From: Acidobacteriota bacterium
GTDB lineage: Bacteria > Acidobacteriota > Terriglobia > Terriglobales > Acidobacteriaceae
Assembly (NCBI GenBank): GCA_021793595.1
Contig: JAJYSL010000302.1
Span: 1-5,514, forward strand
Length of the DNA stretch: 5,514 nucleotides
Direction: 5' to 3'
The position numbers and the translations under genes are program-made. Shown here in pieces: positions 1 through 5,514 of the stretch; position 1 is the first letter of the stretch; each line of letters opens with the position of its first letter. A model generated the notes under the pieces. The model was not told the DNA's origin. It saw nothing but the letters and a program-made list of their open reading frames with translations, and did not search any database.

Positions 1-1501
1 CCAGCACGAAGCGGCTGAGGAAGGCGGGACGGCCGCCTGTCTGCAACTCCTCATGCAGAATGTCGGGCGTGTTCGGCCAGAAATTCGGGCGGAAGAATTC
101 GACGACTGGTGTTTGCGTCAATTCTTCCAGATACTCGGTGAGGTCTTCTTTTGTGTTGCGCCAGGTGAAGTAGGTGTAGGACTGGGTAAAGCCTAGCTTG
201 GCGAGGCGATACATGACCTTGGGCCGGGTGAAGGCTTCCGCGAGGAAGATGACGTCGGGATGCGCAGCCTTGACCTCGGCGATGACCCACTTCCAAAACG
301 GAAACGATTTGGTGTGGGGATTGTCGACGCGGAAGATGAGGACACCCTCGTCGATCCAGTAGTCGATGATGCTTTTCAATTCCGTCCAGAGGGCGCGCCA
401 GTCTTCGCTTTCAAAGTCGAGCGGGTAGATGTCCTGATATTTCTTGGGCGGATTTTCGGCGTACTGGATGGTTCCATCCGCGCGTTTGCGGAAGAAGCTG
501 GGATGCTGCTGCGCGTAGGGGTGGTCGGGTGAACATTGAAAGGCGAGGTCGAGTGCGATTTCCAGGCCATGCTGTTTGGCGGCCGCCATCAGCGAGTGAA
601 GATCGTCGAGCGTGCCGAGCTGGGGGTGAATGGCCTTGTGGCCGCCCTCCTCTGAGCCAATGGCCCAGGTGCTGCCGACATCGTCCGGTTCGGCTGTTTC
701 GGAATTGTTTTTGCCTTTGCGAAACGCGTGGCCGATGGGGTGAATGGGCGGCAGATAGAGCACATCGAAGTTCATGGAGGCGATGTAAGGCAGCCAGGAT
801 TCGCAATCCTTGAAGGTGCCGTGCTGGTTGGGCGTGGGGGCACAGGAGCGGGGGAAGATTTCATACCAGGCGGAGAATCCAGCGCGTTCGCGGCCGACAC
901 TGACGCTGAGCTCCTTGGCGTAGCGAGTGGCGTAAGCGTGCTCGGCGTAGGTTTGCATGAGCGATTCGAGCGCGGGATCAAGGACGGCGGCGGAGGCTGC
1001 GTCCTGATCGGTGTCGTTAATCTTGACGGCGAAATCTTTGAGCGCCTTGGCGTCCTCTTTTTTTGCGCGTTTCGCGGCGGCCGAGACCATCGCAGCACCG
1101 GACATCCGTTCGACATGGGTTTCCTGGTCGGCTTCGATGCGCTTTTTCATGTCGCTGCGCCATGTGGTGAAGGTGTCAATCCAACCTTCGACGGTGTAGC
1201 GATAGTCGCCTAACTCCATGACAGGAAATTCGGCGCGCCAGCGGTCGTTGCCCAGGGGTTGCATGGGCACGGCGCGCCAGGCCCGCTCGGTGCTTCTGCG
1301 ATAAAGAAGCTGCGCTGCGACGGCGTCGTGACCGTCGGCGAAAACATCGGCTTCCACGATGACTGTTTCGCCGACAACGCGCTGAATGGGGAACTCACCA
1401 CAATCAATTTCCGGCTTGACGCCTTCAATCACGACGCGTCGCCGGCCTTCCAGCCTGGCTGCAATTGTGTCTTTTGTCTGCTGCTTGCTTTCTATCGCCA
1501 T
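1..1501 (-). CDS. glgE: GlgE, alpha-1,4-glucan:maltose-1-phosphate maltosyltransferase (5' part, C-terminus off the window)
   Basis: GlgE transfers maltosyl units from maltose-1-phosphate to the non-reducing end of alpha-1,4-glucan in the cytoplasm (GH13 family, the GlgE route to glycogen-like glucan). The frame is open from the ATG at 1501 to the left edge: 500 of the roughly 650-700 residues usual for the family. Residues about 20-200 are the N-terminal GlgE domain, starting with RVVIEGVKPEIDCG. The GH13 barrel follows, with AWYEIFPRS near 212, PPIHPIG at 251-257 and LDLAFQCSPDHP at 317-328. The nucleophile is D393 in FRVDNPHTK, the acid/base E422 in LAEAFTRP, and the third carboxylate D480 in NTPDIL; all three catalytic residues are present. 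The start is not fully settled: GGAGGG lies 14 nt upstream, behind a T8 tract, so an in-frame TTG at 1504 is possible. The 193-bp gap to the upstream DUF6065 gene shows no clear terminator, so read-through is possible. No treS, pep2 or glgB is visible here. Confidence 0.96.
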   Translation of the reverse strand, partial: MAIESKQQTKDTIAARLEGRRRVVIEGVKPEIDCGEFPIQRVVGETVIVEADVFADGHDAVAAQLLYRRSTERAWRAVPMQPLGNDRWRAEFPVMELGDYRYTVEGWIDTFTTWRSDMKKRIEADQETHVERMSGAAMVSAAAKRAKKEDAKALKDFAVKINDTDQDAASAAVLDPALESLMQTYAEHAYATRYAKELSVSVGRERAGFSAWYEIFPRSCAPTPNQHGTFKDCESWLPYIASMNFDVLYLPPIHPIGHAFRKGKNNSETAEPDDVGSTWAIGSEEGGHKAIHPQLGTLDDLHSLMAAAKQHGLEIALDLAFQCSPDHPYAQQHPSFFRKRADGTIQYAENPPKKYQDIYPLDFESEDWRALWTELKSIIDYWIDEGVLIFRVDNPHTKSFPFWKWVIAEVKAAHPDVIFLAEAFTRPKVMYRLAKLGFTQSYTYFTWRNTKEDLTEYLEELTQTPVVEFFRPNFWPNTPDILHEELQTGGRPAFLSRFVL

Positions 1502-1515
1502 CAAAAAAAATATAG

Positions 1516-1521
1516 CCCTCC
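1516..1521 (-). promoter_or_regulatory. Ribosome binding site of glgE, unusually distant
   Basis: GGAGGG on the minus strand is the only strong Shine-Dalgarno match before glgE. It sits 14 nt from the ATG at 1501 and 11 nt from the in-frame TTG at 1504, and the spacer contains a run of eight T (1503-1510). The long spacing either lowers initiation or favours the TTG start, which would add one residue to the N-terminus. Confidence 0.5.
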
Positions 1522-1694
1522 AAAAAATTGTATTACCTAAAGAGAGATGCAGATTTCGAAGAAATCGTTTTGATTGAGCTGACGGTGTCGTTCTGGAGGC
1601 CCACAATCCGCGATACGCAATGTGAGCGGTTCTGGGATGGTGCAACGTTGAGGGGTGAAGCTGCGGCGTCACGATTTACTTGCGCGTGTTGCAT

Positions 1695-2495
1695 TTATTT
1701 TTTGCGCGGTTTCGGGGCCGGAGGAGTGGCTGCCGATAAAGGCGACGAGAACTCCCGAACTTGGAGTCGCGTTCGATGAGCTGTGGCAACCATGGGTGGT
1801 TGGGTATCTGCGGAGGGCGCAGTGCCTTGAAAGTAATGTTTTTGCCAGGCTTGCTTGAGCGCCTTTGGATCCCGGCTCTGGACATCTCGATTGAACTGGT
1901 CGCGGCTCTGTTTCCAAGCCTGGTACTGGGCCTGCGTTTCCGGATCATCCGTGATGCGGCGGATCATGGGGCGTAGACGTTCAAGAAGGGCGATCGATTG
2001 CGGAACGACCATGCAAATGGGCTCATCCTGCGCGAATTCGATCCAGGTGTTTGGACGAGTGAATCGCCAGCTCATTGCGGCAGTCGCAACCGCCCAATCC
2101 GTCTCCACCAGACCTTCGAGCGGAGCGATGGCGTCTTTGGGGGCGTTCGAAGGCCCTCTTAGAAGAGTGGCCATTCCGGGCGGTGTTCGGAAAAGATAGG
2201 GCATAGTAAAGGTGAGGATGCCGTGCCCGAAGTGGCTAATGGCCGCGTACGGAGGATCGCCCTCCGATTCGACAATAACCTGGTCGGAGGCGTTGCCGCC
2301 GAACCAGATGGCGCGCAGAGGGCGATCGTTGAGCACGAACCATCCAGCCTGATTCGCAATGTGCATCGGCAAACAGCGGTTGGCAAAGCCATGTGTGGTC
2401 TGGTCAAACCAGGCGCGACTGGGCGGAGCGGGAACGAGCTTCATGGCAAAACCGCCAACGCGGTAGGCAACCAGATTGTTCGCGCCAATCTTCAT
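1695..2495 (-). CDS. DUF6065 family protein, function unknown
   Basis: This 266-residue protein matches the DUF6065 family as I remember it; the family has no established reaction. Recognisable parts in order are the N-terminal LVAYR (8-12), RAWFD and NRCLP (27-43), IWFGGNASDQ (63-72), SHFGHGILTF (87-96), LFRTPPG (101-107), RGPSNAPKDAIAPLEG (113-128), ETDW (131-134), WRFTRP (143-148) and EPICM (158-162). A helical, charged stretch with DDPETQAQYQAW follows at 183-194, then WQKHYFQG (217-224). The last ~17 residues are Pro/Ala-rich with a basic end. H88, E131 and D133 look like possible polar active-site or metal residues, but that is a guess. There is no signal peptide or membrane segment, so it is probably cytoplasmic. 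The ATG at 2495 has a weak GGGA seven nt upstream; a TTG at 2516 directly after an in-frame TGA is less likely. It lies 50 bp after the repeat-protein gene on the same strand, so co-transcription is likely. Confidence 0.85.
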   Translation of the reverse strand: MKIGANNLVAYRVGGFAMKLVPAPPSRAWFDQTTHGFANRCLPMHIANQAGWFVLNDRPLRAIWFGGNASDQVIVESEGDPPYAAISHFGHGILTFTMPYLFRTPPGMATLLRGPSNAPKDAIAPLEGLVETDWAVATAAMSWRFTRPNTWIEFAQDEPICMVVPQSIALLERLRPMIRRITDDPETQAQYQAWKQSRDQFNRDVQSRDPKALKQAWQKHYFQGTAPSADTQPPMVATAHRTRLQVREFSSPLSAATPPAPKPRKK

Positions 2496-2545
2496 GCGTT
2501 TGTCCCAGGCTCCCAATCAAATCAGGCGCCAATCATTTTGCGGCA

Positions 2546-3310
2546 TTAGTTATCTGATGTGGTTGGACAGGAGACCGTCGGACAAGACGACGTTGTAGGG
2601 CATGAAGGCGTGACCGGACACGACGGCGTCACTGGACAGGAGGGGGTGACCGGGCAAGATGGCGTCACTGGACACGACATTGTCGGACAGGAGGGCGTCA
2701 CTGGACACGACAGTGTCGGACACGATGGACCAACCGTAGGGCACGACAATGGGACCGTCGGACAGGATAAGGGGGGCTGTGGTATTGGCGTGGGGTCGTA
2801 TATCACACTGCCGCTCGTGTCGCCGATTCCAAAAATATCGATGGCGACTCCGGCCGTCATCACGGCCACTCCGAAGCCACTGCCGACGATCCCGACCCCC
2901 TCCAATGCCGCCGCGGCCAGATCCGCCCCCACAGTCAGAGGCCAAATTGGACCCTGGCCCTGATCGGACCCTTGGGATTGTCCACCAACGACGGCCGCAT
3001 CGGTTTTGTATGTAGTCGTCGAATGAAATTTGGGAGCGTTCACGGAAATCGTAAGCTGGGTTTGGCGGCTGGATCGTGTGGCTCTGATTCCCATCAGAAT
3101 GGTGCTGACCGGTTTCATGTGAACTGGGCGGGAGACAGTTTGGGCGGGACGGGTCGGTTCTGTTCCGAATGAGGAGGGCAGTCCTGAGGGTGAGGGAGGC
3201 GGTTGTTTCCGCGCCTCGTAGGCCGCATCGCGGGTATGTTGTGTTGCCGCAGGCTTGCTTTTCCCAGATGCTGAATGCTTCGCGGTCGTTCCCTTTGGGC
3301 TGTTCTTCAT
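2546..3310 (-). CDS. Unrecognised protein with hydrophobic middle and C-terminal SCP-repeat cysteine array
   Basis: I recognise no family in this 254-residue protein. Residues 1-102 are low-complexity, rich in Ser, Thr, Pro, Lys and Arg (16 Lys/Arg against 3 acidic residues). Residues 138-163 form a Gly/Ala/Val-rich hydrophobic stretch (GVGIVGSGFGVAVMTAGVAI core) long enough to cross a membrane. Residues 164-181 are a Pro-rich linker, and 182-254 are twelve SCP repeats holding all 12 cysteines. No Lys or Arg occurs after K102. That polarity fits an N-in/C-out single-pass membrane protein, or a precursor peptide with a basic leader and Cys-rich core; there is no N-terminal signal peptide. The ATG at 3310 is chosen because GGAGGA sits at ideal distance; an ATG at 3343 and a TTG at 3358 in the same frame lack such a site. 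It lies between the Cys-rich lipoprotein (73 bp upstream) and DUF6065 (50 bp downstream) on the same strand. Real coding is supported by the ribosome site, the length and synonymous variation in the repeats; the function is unknown. Confidence 0.8.
   Translation of the reverse strand: MKNSPKGTTAKHSASGKSKPAATQHTRDAAYEARKQPPPSPSGLPSSFGTEPTRPAQTVSRPVHMKPVSTILMGIRATRSSRQTQLTISVNAPKFHSTTTYKTDAAVVGGQSQGSDQGQGPIWPLTVGADLAAAALEGVGIVGSGFGVAVMTAGVAIDIFGIGDTSGSVIYDPTPIPQPPLSCPTVPLSCPTVGPSCPTLSCPVTPSCPTMSCPVTPSCPVTPSCPVTPSCPVTPSCPTTSSCPTVSCPTTSDN
2549..2767 (-). repeat. Twelve-unit SCP[T/V] coding repeat array
   Basis: The last 73 codons of the repeat protein are units beginning Ser-Cys-Pro, of 7, 7, 5, 6, 5, 6, 6, 6, 6, 6 and 5 residues, then a final SCPTTSDN. 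Five units are exactly SCPVTP. The position after Pro is always Thr or Val. Codons vary between units (Ser TCC/TCG/TCT/TCA, Cys TGT/TGC, all four Pro codons), so the protein pattern is conserved better than the DNA. This argues for an older, selected array rather than very recent slippage. Confidence 0.95.
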
Positions 3311-3315
3311 GGTCT

Positions 3316-3321
3316 TCCTCC
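3316..3321 (-). promoter_or_regulatory. Ribosome binding site of the SCP-repeat gene, decides the start
   Basis: GGAGGA lies five nt before the ATG at 3310 (GGAGGA-AGACC-ATG). The upstream in-frame candidates at 3343 (ATG) and 3358 (TTG) have no comparable site, so 3310 is taken as the start. Confidence 0.75.
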
Positions 3322-3383
3322 GATCATTCAAGTTGATACTCATTCGCCCGGTGCCCAACTTCCGGGGCGACCGCTTCCGAAAT

Positions 3384-4235
3384 TTAATTGCACATCAAGT
3401 ATTGAGCGTGGACACAAAGCCCCTGAGACGATGGATTGACGATGTTGGTTGTGTCGGAAGTGTCTTCCTGACATTGGTTGACCAGGTTTGGCATGCATGC
3501 GCAGTTGCCGGACGTGTCAATGACCGAATGTTCGTAGCATGTATAGATCTTGCGAGTGCCGCCATCCGATGTCTGCTGCTGCGTCACACAGGGGCTCTGC
3601 TGCTCCTCCAGTGTGGGGGGATGTCCTGAACATGGACCCATGGCGGAGGTGCACGGCGTGTAGCCCTTGGTGTGTCCGCAGGTGGCTGTACAAATGATCG
3701 AGGGTCCTTGCTGCTGTGGATTCAGGCCAGGCAGACATTGATTTCCGGTTGTGCACAAGGGCTGGCCTTCATCTCCGCAAGAGCAGAGAGTGCTATTTGT
3801 GGCGGAGCCTTGTAGACACCCTGAGGGGCAAGGGTATTGGCCGATCTGGCCGCAAGTACCTAGGAAGGCGCAGTTCTTGCCCCAGGGGATGGAGATACCG
3901 GCTCCGGCCGGGGTAAAGGTTGGGTTATCAACGGCCAGGACTTCGAGCGATTGCGAAGCTCCCGGAGTGCAACCGGCGACATAGGCGTATTTCCAGCCGA
4001 ATTGTTGAAAGGCGCCCTTTGTGCAGGGCGGCTGTCCGATGTTGACGACAGGCGGTCCGGACGGCATGCCAAACAGAGATAAGGTCGCGCAGGATGGTGT
4101 CGTGTTGCTGAATCCCGCACCGTTGACCTCAATCAGATTGGGAGCAGTCGCAACTTTAATGGCCGGTTTGACGGTCGGACCGCAACCCATCAGCAGTCCT
4201 GTGAACATACATGAGAGAACGAGGAATGGCTTCAT
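3384..4235 (-). CDS. Cys-rich secreted lipoprotein, function unknown
   Basis: This 283-residue protein begins with a short lipoprotein signal peptide: K2, hydrophobic residues 4-17, and the lipobox LMGC with C18 as the predicted lipidated residue. G19 at +2 does not look like an inner-membrane retention signal, so outer-membrane or surface location is likely in a Gram-negative. Mature residues ~25-118 look like a beta-sandwich (IEVNGAGFS, then SLEVLAVDNPTF and ISIPWG), perhaps Ig/TIG-like; this is tentative. Residues 122-283 are very Cys-rich, with three related modules of the form CGx(2-3)G[QY]x(1-2)[PL]C...C at 128-140, 153-167 and 186-202. The mature chain has 22 cysteines besides C18, an even number that would suit 11 disulfides. 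The start at 4235 is supported by GGAGGA; the frame stays open to 4337, but that extension has no such site and would bury the signal peptide. It heads the likely operon with the SCP-repeat and DUF6065 genes. No enzymatic motif is seen. Confidence 0.85.
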   Translation of the reverse strand: MKPFLVLSCMFTGLLMGCGPTVKPAIKVATAPNLIEVNGAGFSNTTPSCATLSLFGMPSGPPVVNIGQPPCTKGAFQQFGWKYAYVAGCTPGASQSLEVLAVDNPTFTPAGAGISIPWGKNCAFLGTCGQIGQYPCPSGCLQGSATNSTLCSCGDEGQPLCTTGNQCLPGLNPQQQGPSIICTATCGHTKGYTPCTSAMGPCSGHPPTLEEQQSPCVTQQQTSDGGTRKIYTCYEHSVIDTSGNCACMPNLVNQCQEDTSDTTNIVNPSSQGLCVHAQYLMCN

Positions 4236-4238
4236 AAT

Positions 4239-4244
4239 TCCTCC
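4239..4244 (-). promoter_or_regulatory. Ribosome binding site of the lipoprotein gene, decides the start
   Basis: GGAGGA followed by ATT and the ATG at 4235. It fixes the start immediately before the signal peptide, against a longer reading that would add 34 residues ahead of it. Confidence 0.75.
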
Positions 4245-4318
4245 GTCCATCGCCACCTGACCGGTGACGAAGCCACTGCGATTAAGGAACTCCAGATACG
4301 CCCGACAGGAGAAAGGCA

Positions 4319-4332
4319 CGCCTGGACAGGCG
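4319..4332. other. Perfect inverted repeat / short hairpin
   Basis: CGCCTG-GA-CAGGCG: six-base arms with two central bases, or a five-pair stem with a GGAC loop. It would lie in the 5' leader of the lipoprotein mRNA if the promoter at 4455-4483 is used. There is no proper T-run after it on either strand, so a terminator is unlikely; it could be an operator or a leader hairpin. Confidence 0.45.
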
Positions 4333-4454
4333 CTCAACTCTCTTCCTTCGGCGATTCTCTTTCAGTGTGGCCGTGAGGCTGACTGAACGTTGGGGACCGC
4401 AGCAGAAAGAACAAAGGCCGCGTAAAACTCGAAATCCCTTCCCTAATAGCAGGC

Positions 4455-4483
4455 AGTATGCGCTCGGCATTTTGCTGTGTCAA
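4455..4483 (-). promoter_or_regulatory. Sigma70-like promoter facing the lipoprotein / SCP-repeat / DUF6065 genes
   Basis: The minus strand reads TTGACA (4483-4478, a perfect -35 hexamer), a 17-bp spacer, then CATACT (4460-4455, four of six matches to TATAAT). Transcription would start near 4448, giving a leader of about 210 nt before the lipoprotein ATG. This is a consensus match only; the long leader leaves room for post-transcriptional control, or means that a nearer promoter was missed. Confidence 0.45.
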
Positions 4484-4591
4484 TAGAATTTTTCTACGGC
4501 CATCGCTGCATTTTGAGCCGGTCTGCAGCGAAACGTTCAGTTGAGATGAGCTGTCGGCAACGGCGGCCTGCGTTTCGGAAAGTGGGATGCG

Positions 4592-4628
4592 CTGATAGAC
4601 TGATAGGGGTCTAGCGAATAGGTTAAAT
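4592..4628 (+). promoter_or_regulatory. Repeat cluster and weak promoter-like match ahead of inositol-phosphate synthase
   Basis: CTGATAG occurs twice, eight bases apart start to start (4592-4598 and 4600-4606). An inverted pair TAGAC-N8-GTCTA spans 4596-4613. CTGATA (4600) and TTAAAT (4623-4628) are spaced 17 bp, each matching four of six bases of the sigma70 hexamers. A regulator binding the repeats would cover this promoter. The match is short and could be chance. Confidence 0.25.
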
Positions 4629-4656
4629 TCGATCTCGAAGGGTGGTTCGACGAAGC

Positions 4657-5514
4657 ATGGCAACTCACGAAGCCGACGATAAGAACAATGCCGGCGCAAT
4701 AACGGTTGAGCCCGCGAAGGGCAAATTAGGCGTCATGGTTGTCGGCATGGGGGCAGTAGCAACCACCCTGGTAGCCGGCGTTGAGGCAGTTCGCAAGGGA
4801 TTGGCCAAGCCGATCGGCTCCATCACGCAGATGGGCACCGTTCGACTGGGAAAGCGCACCGATGGCCGCACGCCGTTGATCAAGGATTTTGTTCCCTTGG
4901 CGGACCTGAATGATGTGGTGTTTACGGGCTGGGATATTTTTGGCGGCAACCTGTATGACGCGGCCAGCACGGCGAAGGTACTGGACAAAGATCTATTGGG
5001 TTCGATTCGGCCATACCTGGAGTCGATCAAGCCGATGGCGGCGGTCTTCGATCAATATTATGTGAAGCGGCTGCACGGCACCAATGTGAAGCAAGGCAAG
5101 AACAAGCGCGATCTGGCGGAACAACTGCGGGCCGACATTCGCGAGTTCCGCAAGACGACGGATCGACAGGTGATGATCTGGTGCGGCTCGACGGAGATAT
5201 TTCTGCATCCGTCGGCAGTGCATGACTCCGTTGCTGCGTTTGAAAAAGGATTGGAAGCCAACGACGTCAATATTGCGCCGTCGCAAATTTATGCATACGC
5301 GGCGTTGTCGGAAGGAGTGCCGTTCATCAATGGCGCACCGAACCTGACTGTGGATTTGCCGGTGATGCTGGAGCTTTCAAAAAAGAACAATGCTCCCATC
5401 AGCGGCAAAGACTTCAAGACCGGCCAGACGCTGATGAAGACAGTGCTGGCGCCCGCCTTCAAGGCGCGGATGCTGGGCGTGGCTGGATGGTACTCGACGA
5501 ACATTCTGGGCAAC
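4657..5514 (+). CDS. ino1: Inositol-3-phosphate synthase (N-terminal part, runs off the window)
   Basis: The enzyme converts glucose-6-phosphate to 1D-myo-inositol-3-phosphate using tightly bound NAD+ in the cytoplasm, the first step towards inositol lipids and inositol-based solutes. The frame runs open from the ATG at 4657 to the right edge: 286 residues of a family usually about 360-440 long. The Rossmann NAD site is GVMVVGMGAVATT (25-37, with G30, G32 and A35). Other family features are the MGTVRLGKR stretch near 59-67, GWDIFGGN after it, YYVKRLHGTNVK in the middle, SGKDFKTGQTLMK (249-261), which corresponds to the GDDxKSGQT lysine motif, and WYSTNILGN at the edge. The expected motifs are intact up to the cut. 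The start has AAGGGTGG about 11 nt upstream; a GTG five codons earlier is less likely. It is transcribed divergently from the Cys-rich cluster and shows no functional tie to it. Confidence 0.95.
   Translation, partial: MATHEADDKNNAGAITVEPAKGKLGVMVVGMGAVATTLVAGVEAVRKGLAKPIGSITQMGTVRLGKRTDGRTPLIKDFVPLADLNDVVFTGWDIFGGNLYDAASTAKVLDKDLLGSIRPYLESIKPMAAVFDQYYVKRLHGTNVKQGKNKRDLAEQLRADIREFRKTTDRQVMIWCGSTEIFLHPSAVHDSVAAFEKGLEANDVNIAPSQIYAYAALSEGVPFINGAPNLTVDLPVMLELSKKNNAPISGKDFKTGQTLMKTVLAPAFKARMLGVAGWYSTNILGN

Larger units (their letters stand above)
4236..4656. other. Divergent intergenic region between lipoprotein and inositol-phosphate synthase genes
   Basis: These 421 bp hold no gene that I can support. 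They separate two divergent start codons and must carry both control regions. Seen here: a promoter-like TTGACA-N17-CATACT facing the lipoprotein, a compact hairpin at 4319-4332, and repeats with a weak promoter-like match ahead of the synthase. A minus-strand frame at 4334-4699 is open but has only a TTG start, no internal ATG and no ribosome site, so it is not called. Confidence 0.7.

Noticed and set aside
728..1213. Plus-strand frame of 161 codons inside glgE
   Set aside because: The opposite strand carries unmistakable GlgE motifs across this whole stretch.
1527..1532. TACAAT on the minus strand as a -10 box for glgE
   Set aside because: Five of six bases match, but no acceptable -35 lies at 16-18 bp and there is no TG extension; too weak to annotate.
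1590..1640. Weak inverted pairs (CCGC...GCGG) between the DUF6065 gene and glgE as a terminator
   Set aside because: The stem is only four pairs with a long loop and no following T-run.
2496..2546. TAATG overlap starting a nine-codon frame after the SCP-repeat gene
   Set aside because: It ends after MPQNDWRLI with no ribosome site; it is too short to support as a gene, though translation through it could help coupling to the DUF6065 gene.
2565..2767. CRISPR-like appearance of the short repeated motif
   Set aside because: Units are 15-21 bp, all multiples of three, with no unique spacers; they are coding repeats.
2559..2963. Plus-strand frame with VTGHDG/VGQEG-like repeats
   Set aside because: It is the antisense shadow of the SCP array. 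The minus frame has an ideal ribosome site, a coherent domain layout and operon neighbours.
3255..3629. Plus-strand frame of 124 codons across the repeat-protein/lipoprotein junction
   Set aside because: It is antisense to two better-supported genes and has no ribosome site or recognisable motif.
4334..4699. Minus-strand open frame of 121 codons in the divergent region
   Set aside because: It has a TTG start only, no internal ATG and no ribosome site. It overlaps the first 43 bases of the inositol-phosphate synthase and the candidate promoters, and its protein is not recognisable.

Overview
The window is bacterial, moderately GC-rich and densely coded. It holds two gene ends that run off the edges, three complete genes and one large divergent intergenic region. 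A bacterial-type glgE, an archaeal/bacterial-type inositol-phosphate synthase, a DUF6065 protein and a Cys-rich lipoprotein would suit an environmental Gram-negative such as an Acidobacteriota member. That assignment is a memory-based impression, not a measurement.

Layout: positions 1-1501 (minus strand) are the first 500 codons of glgE, the maltosyltransferase that extends alpha-1,4-glucan from maltose-1-phosphate; its C-terminus lies outside the window. Upstream on the same strand are three genes reading towards glgE: a DUF6065 protein (1695-2495), an unrecognised protein with a striking C-terminal array of 12 Ser-Cys-Pro repeats (2546-3310), and a Cys-rich lipoprotein (3384-4235). Short gaps (50 and 73 bp) and the shared strand suggest that these three form an operon. 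A 421-bp divergent intergenic region (4236-4656) follows. It contains a good sigma70-like promoter facing the lipoprotein, a short perfect hairpin, and a direct/inverted repeat cluster just ahead of the next gene. From 4657 to the right edge (plus strand) runs the N-terminal two thirds of inositol-3-phosphate synthase.

The flanking genes are ordinary metabolism (glucan synthesis and inositol synthesis). The unusual part is the lipoprotein / SCP-repeat / DUF6065 set. The repeat protein has all of its cysteines in its last 73 residues and all of its Lys/Arg residues in its first 102, separated by a Gly/Ala-rich hydrophobic segment. This fits either a single-pass membrane protein displaying a cysteine array outside the cytoplasm, or a modified-peptide precursor with a basic leader and a Cys/Ser/Thr core. 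The Cys-rich lipoprotein beside it favours an envelope role, and DUF6065 has no known function. The idea that the three genes form one system is inference from position and composition.
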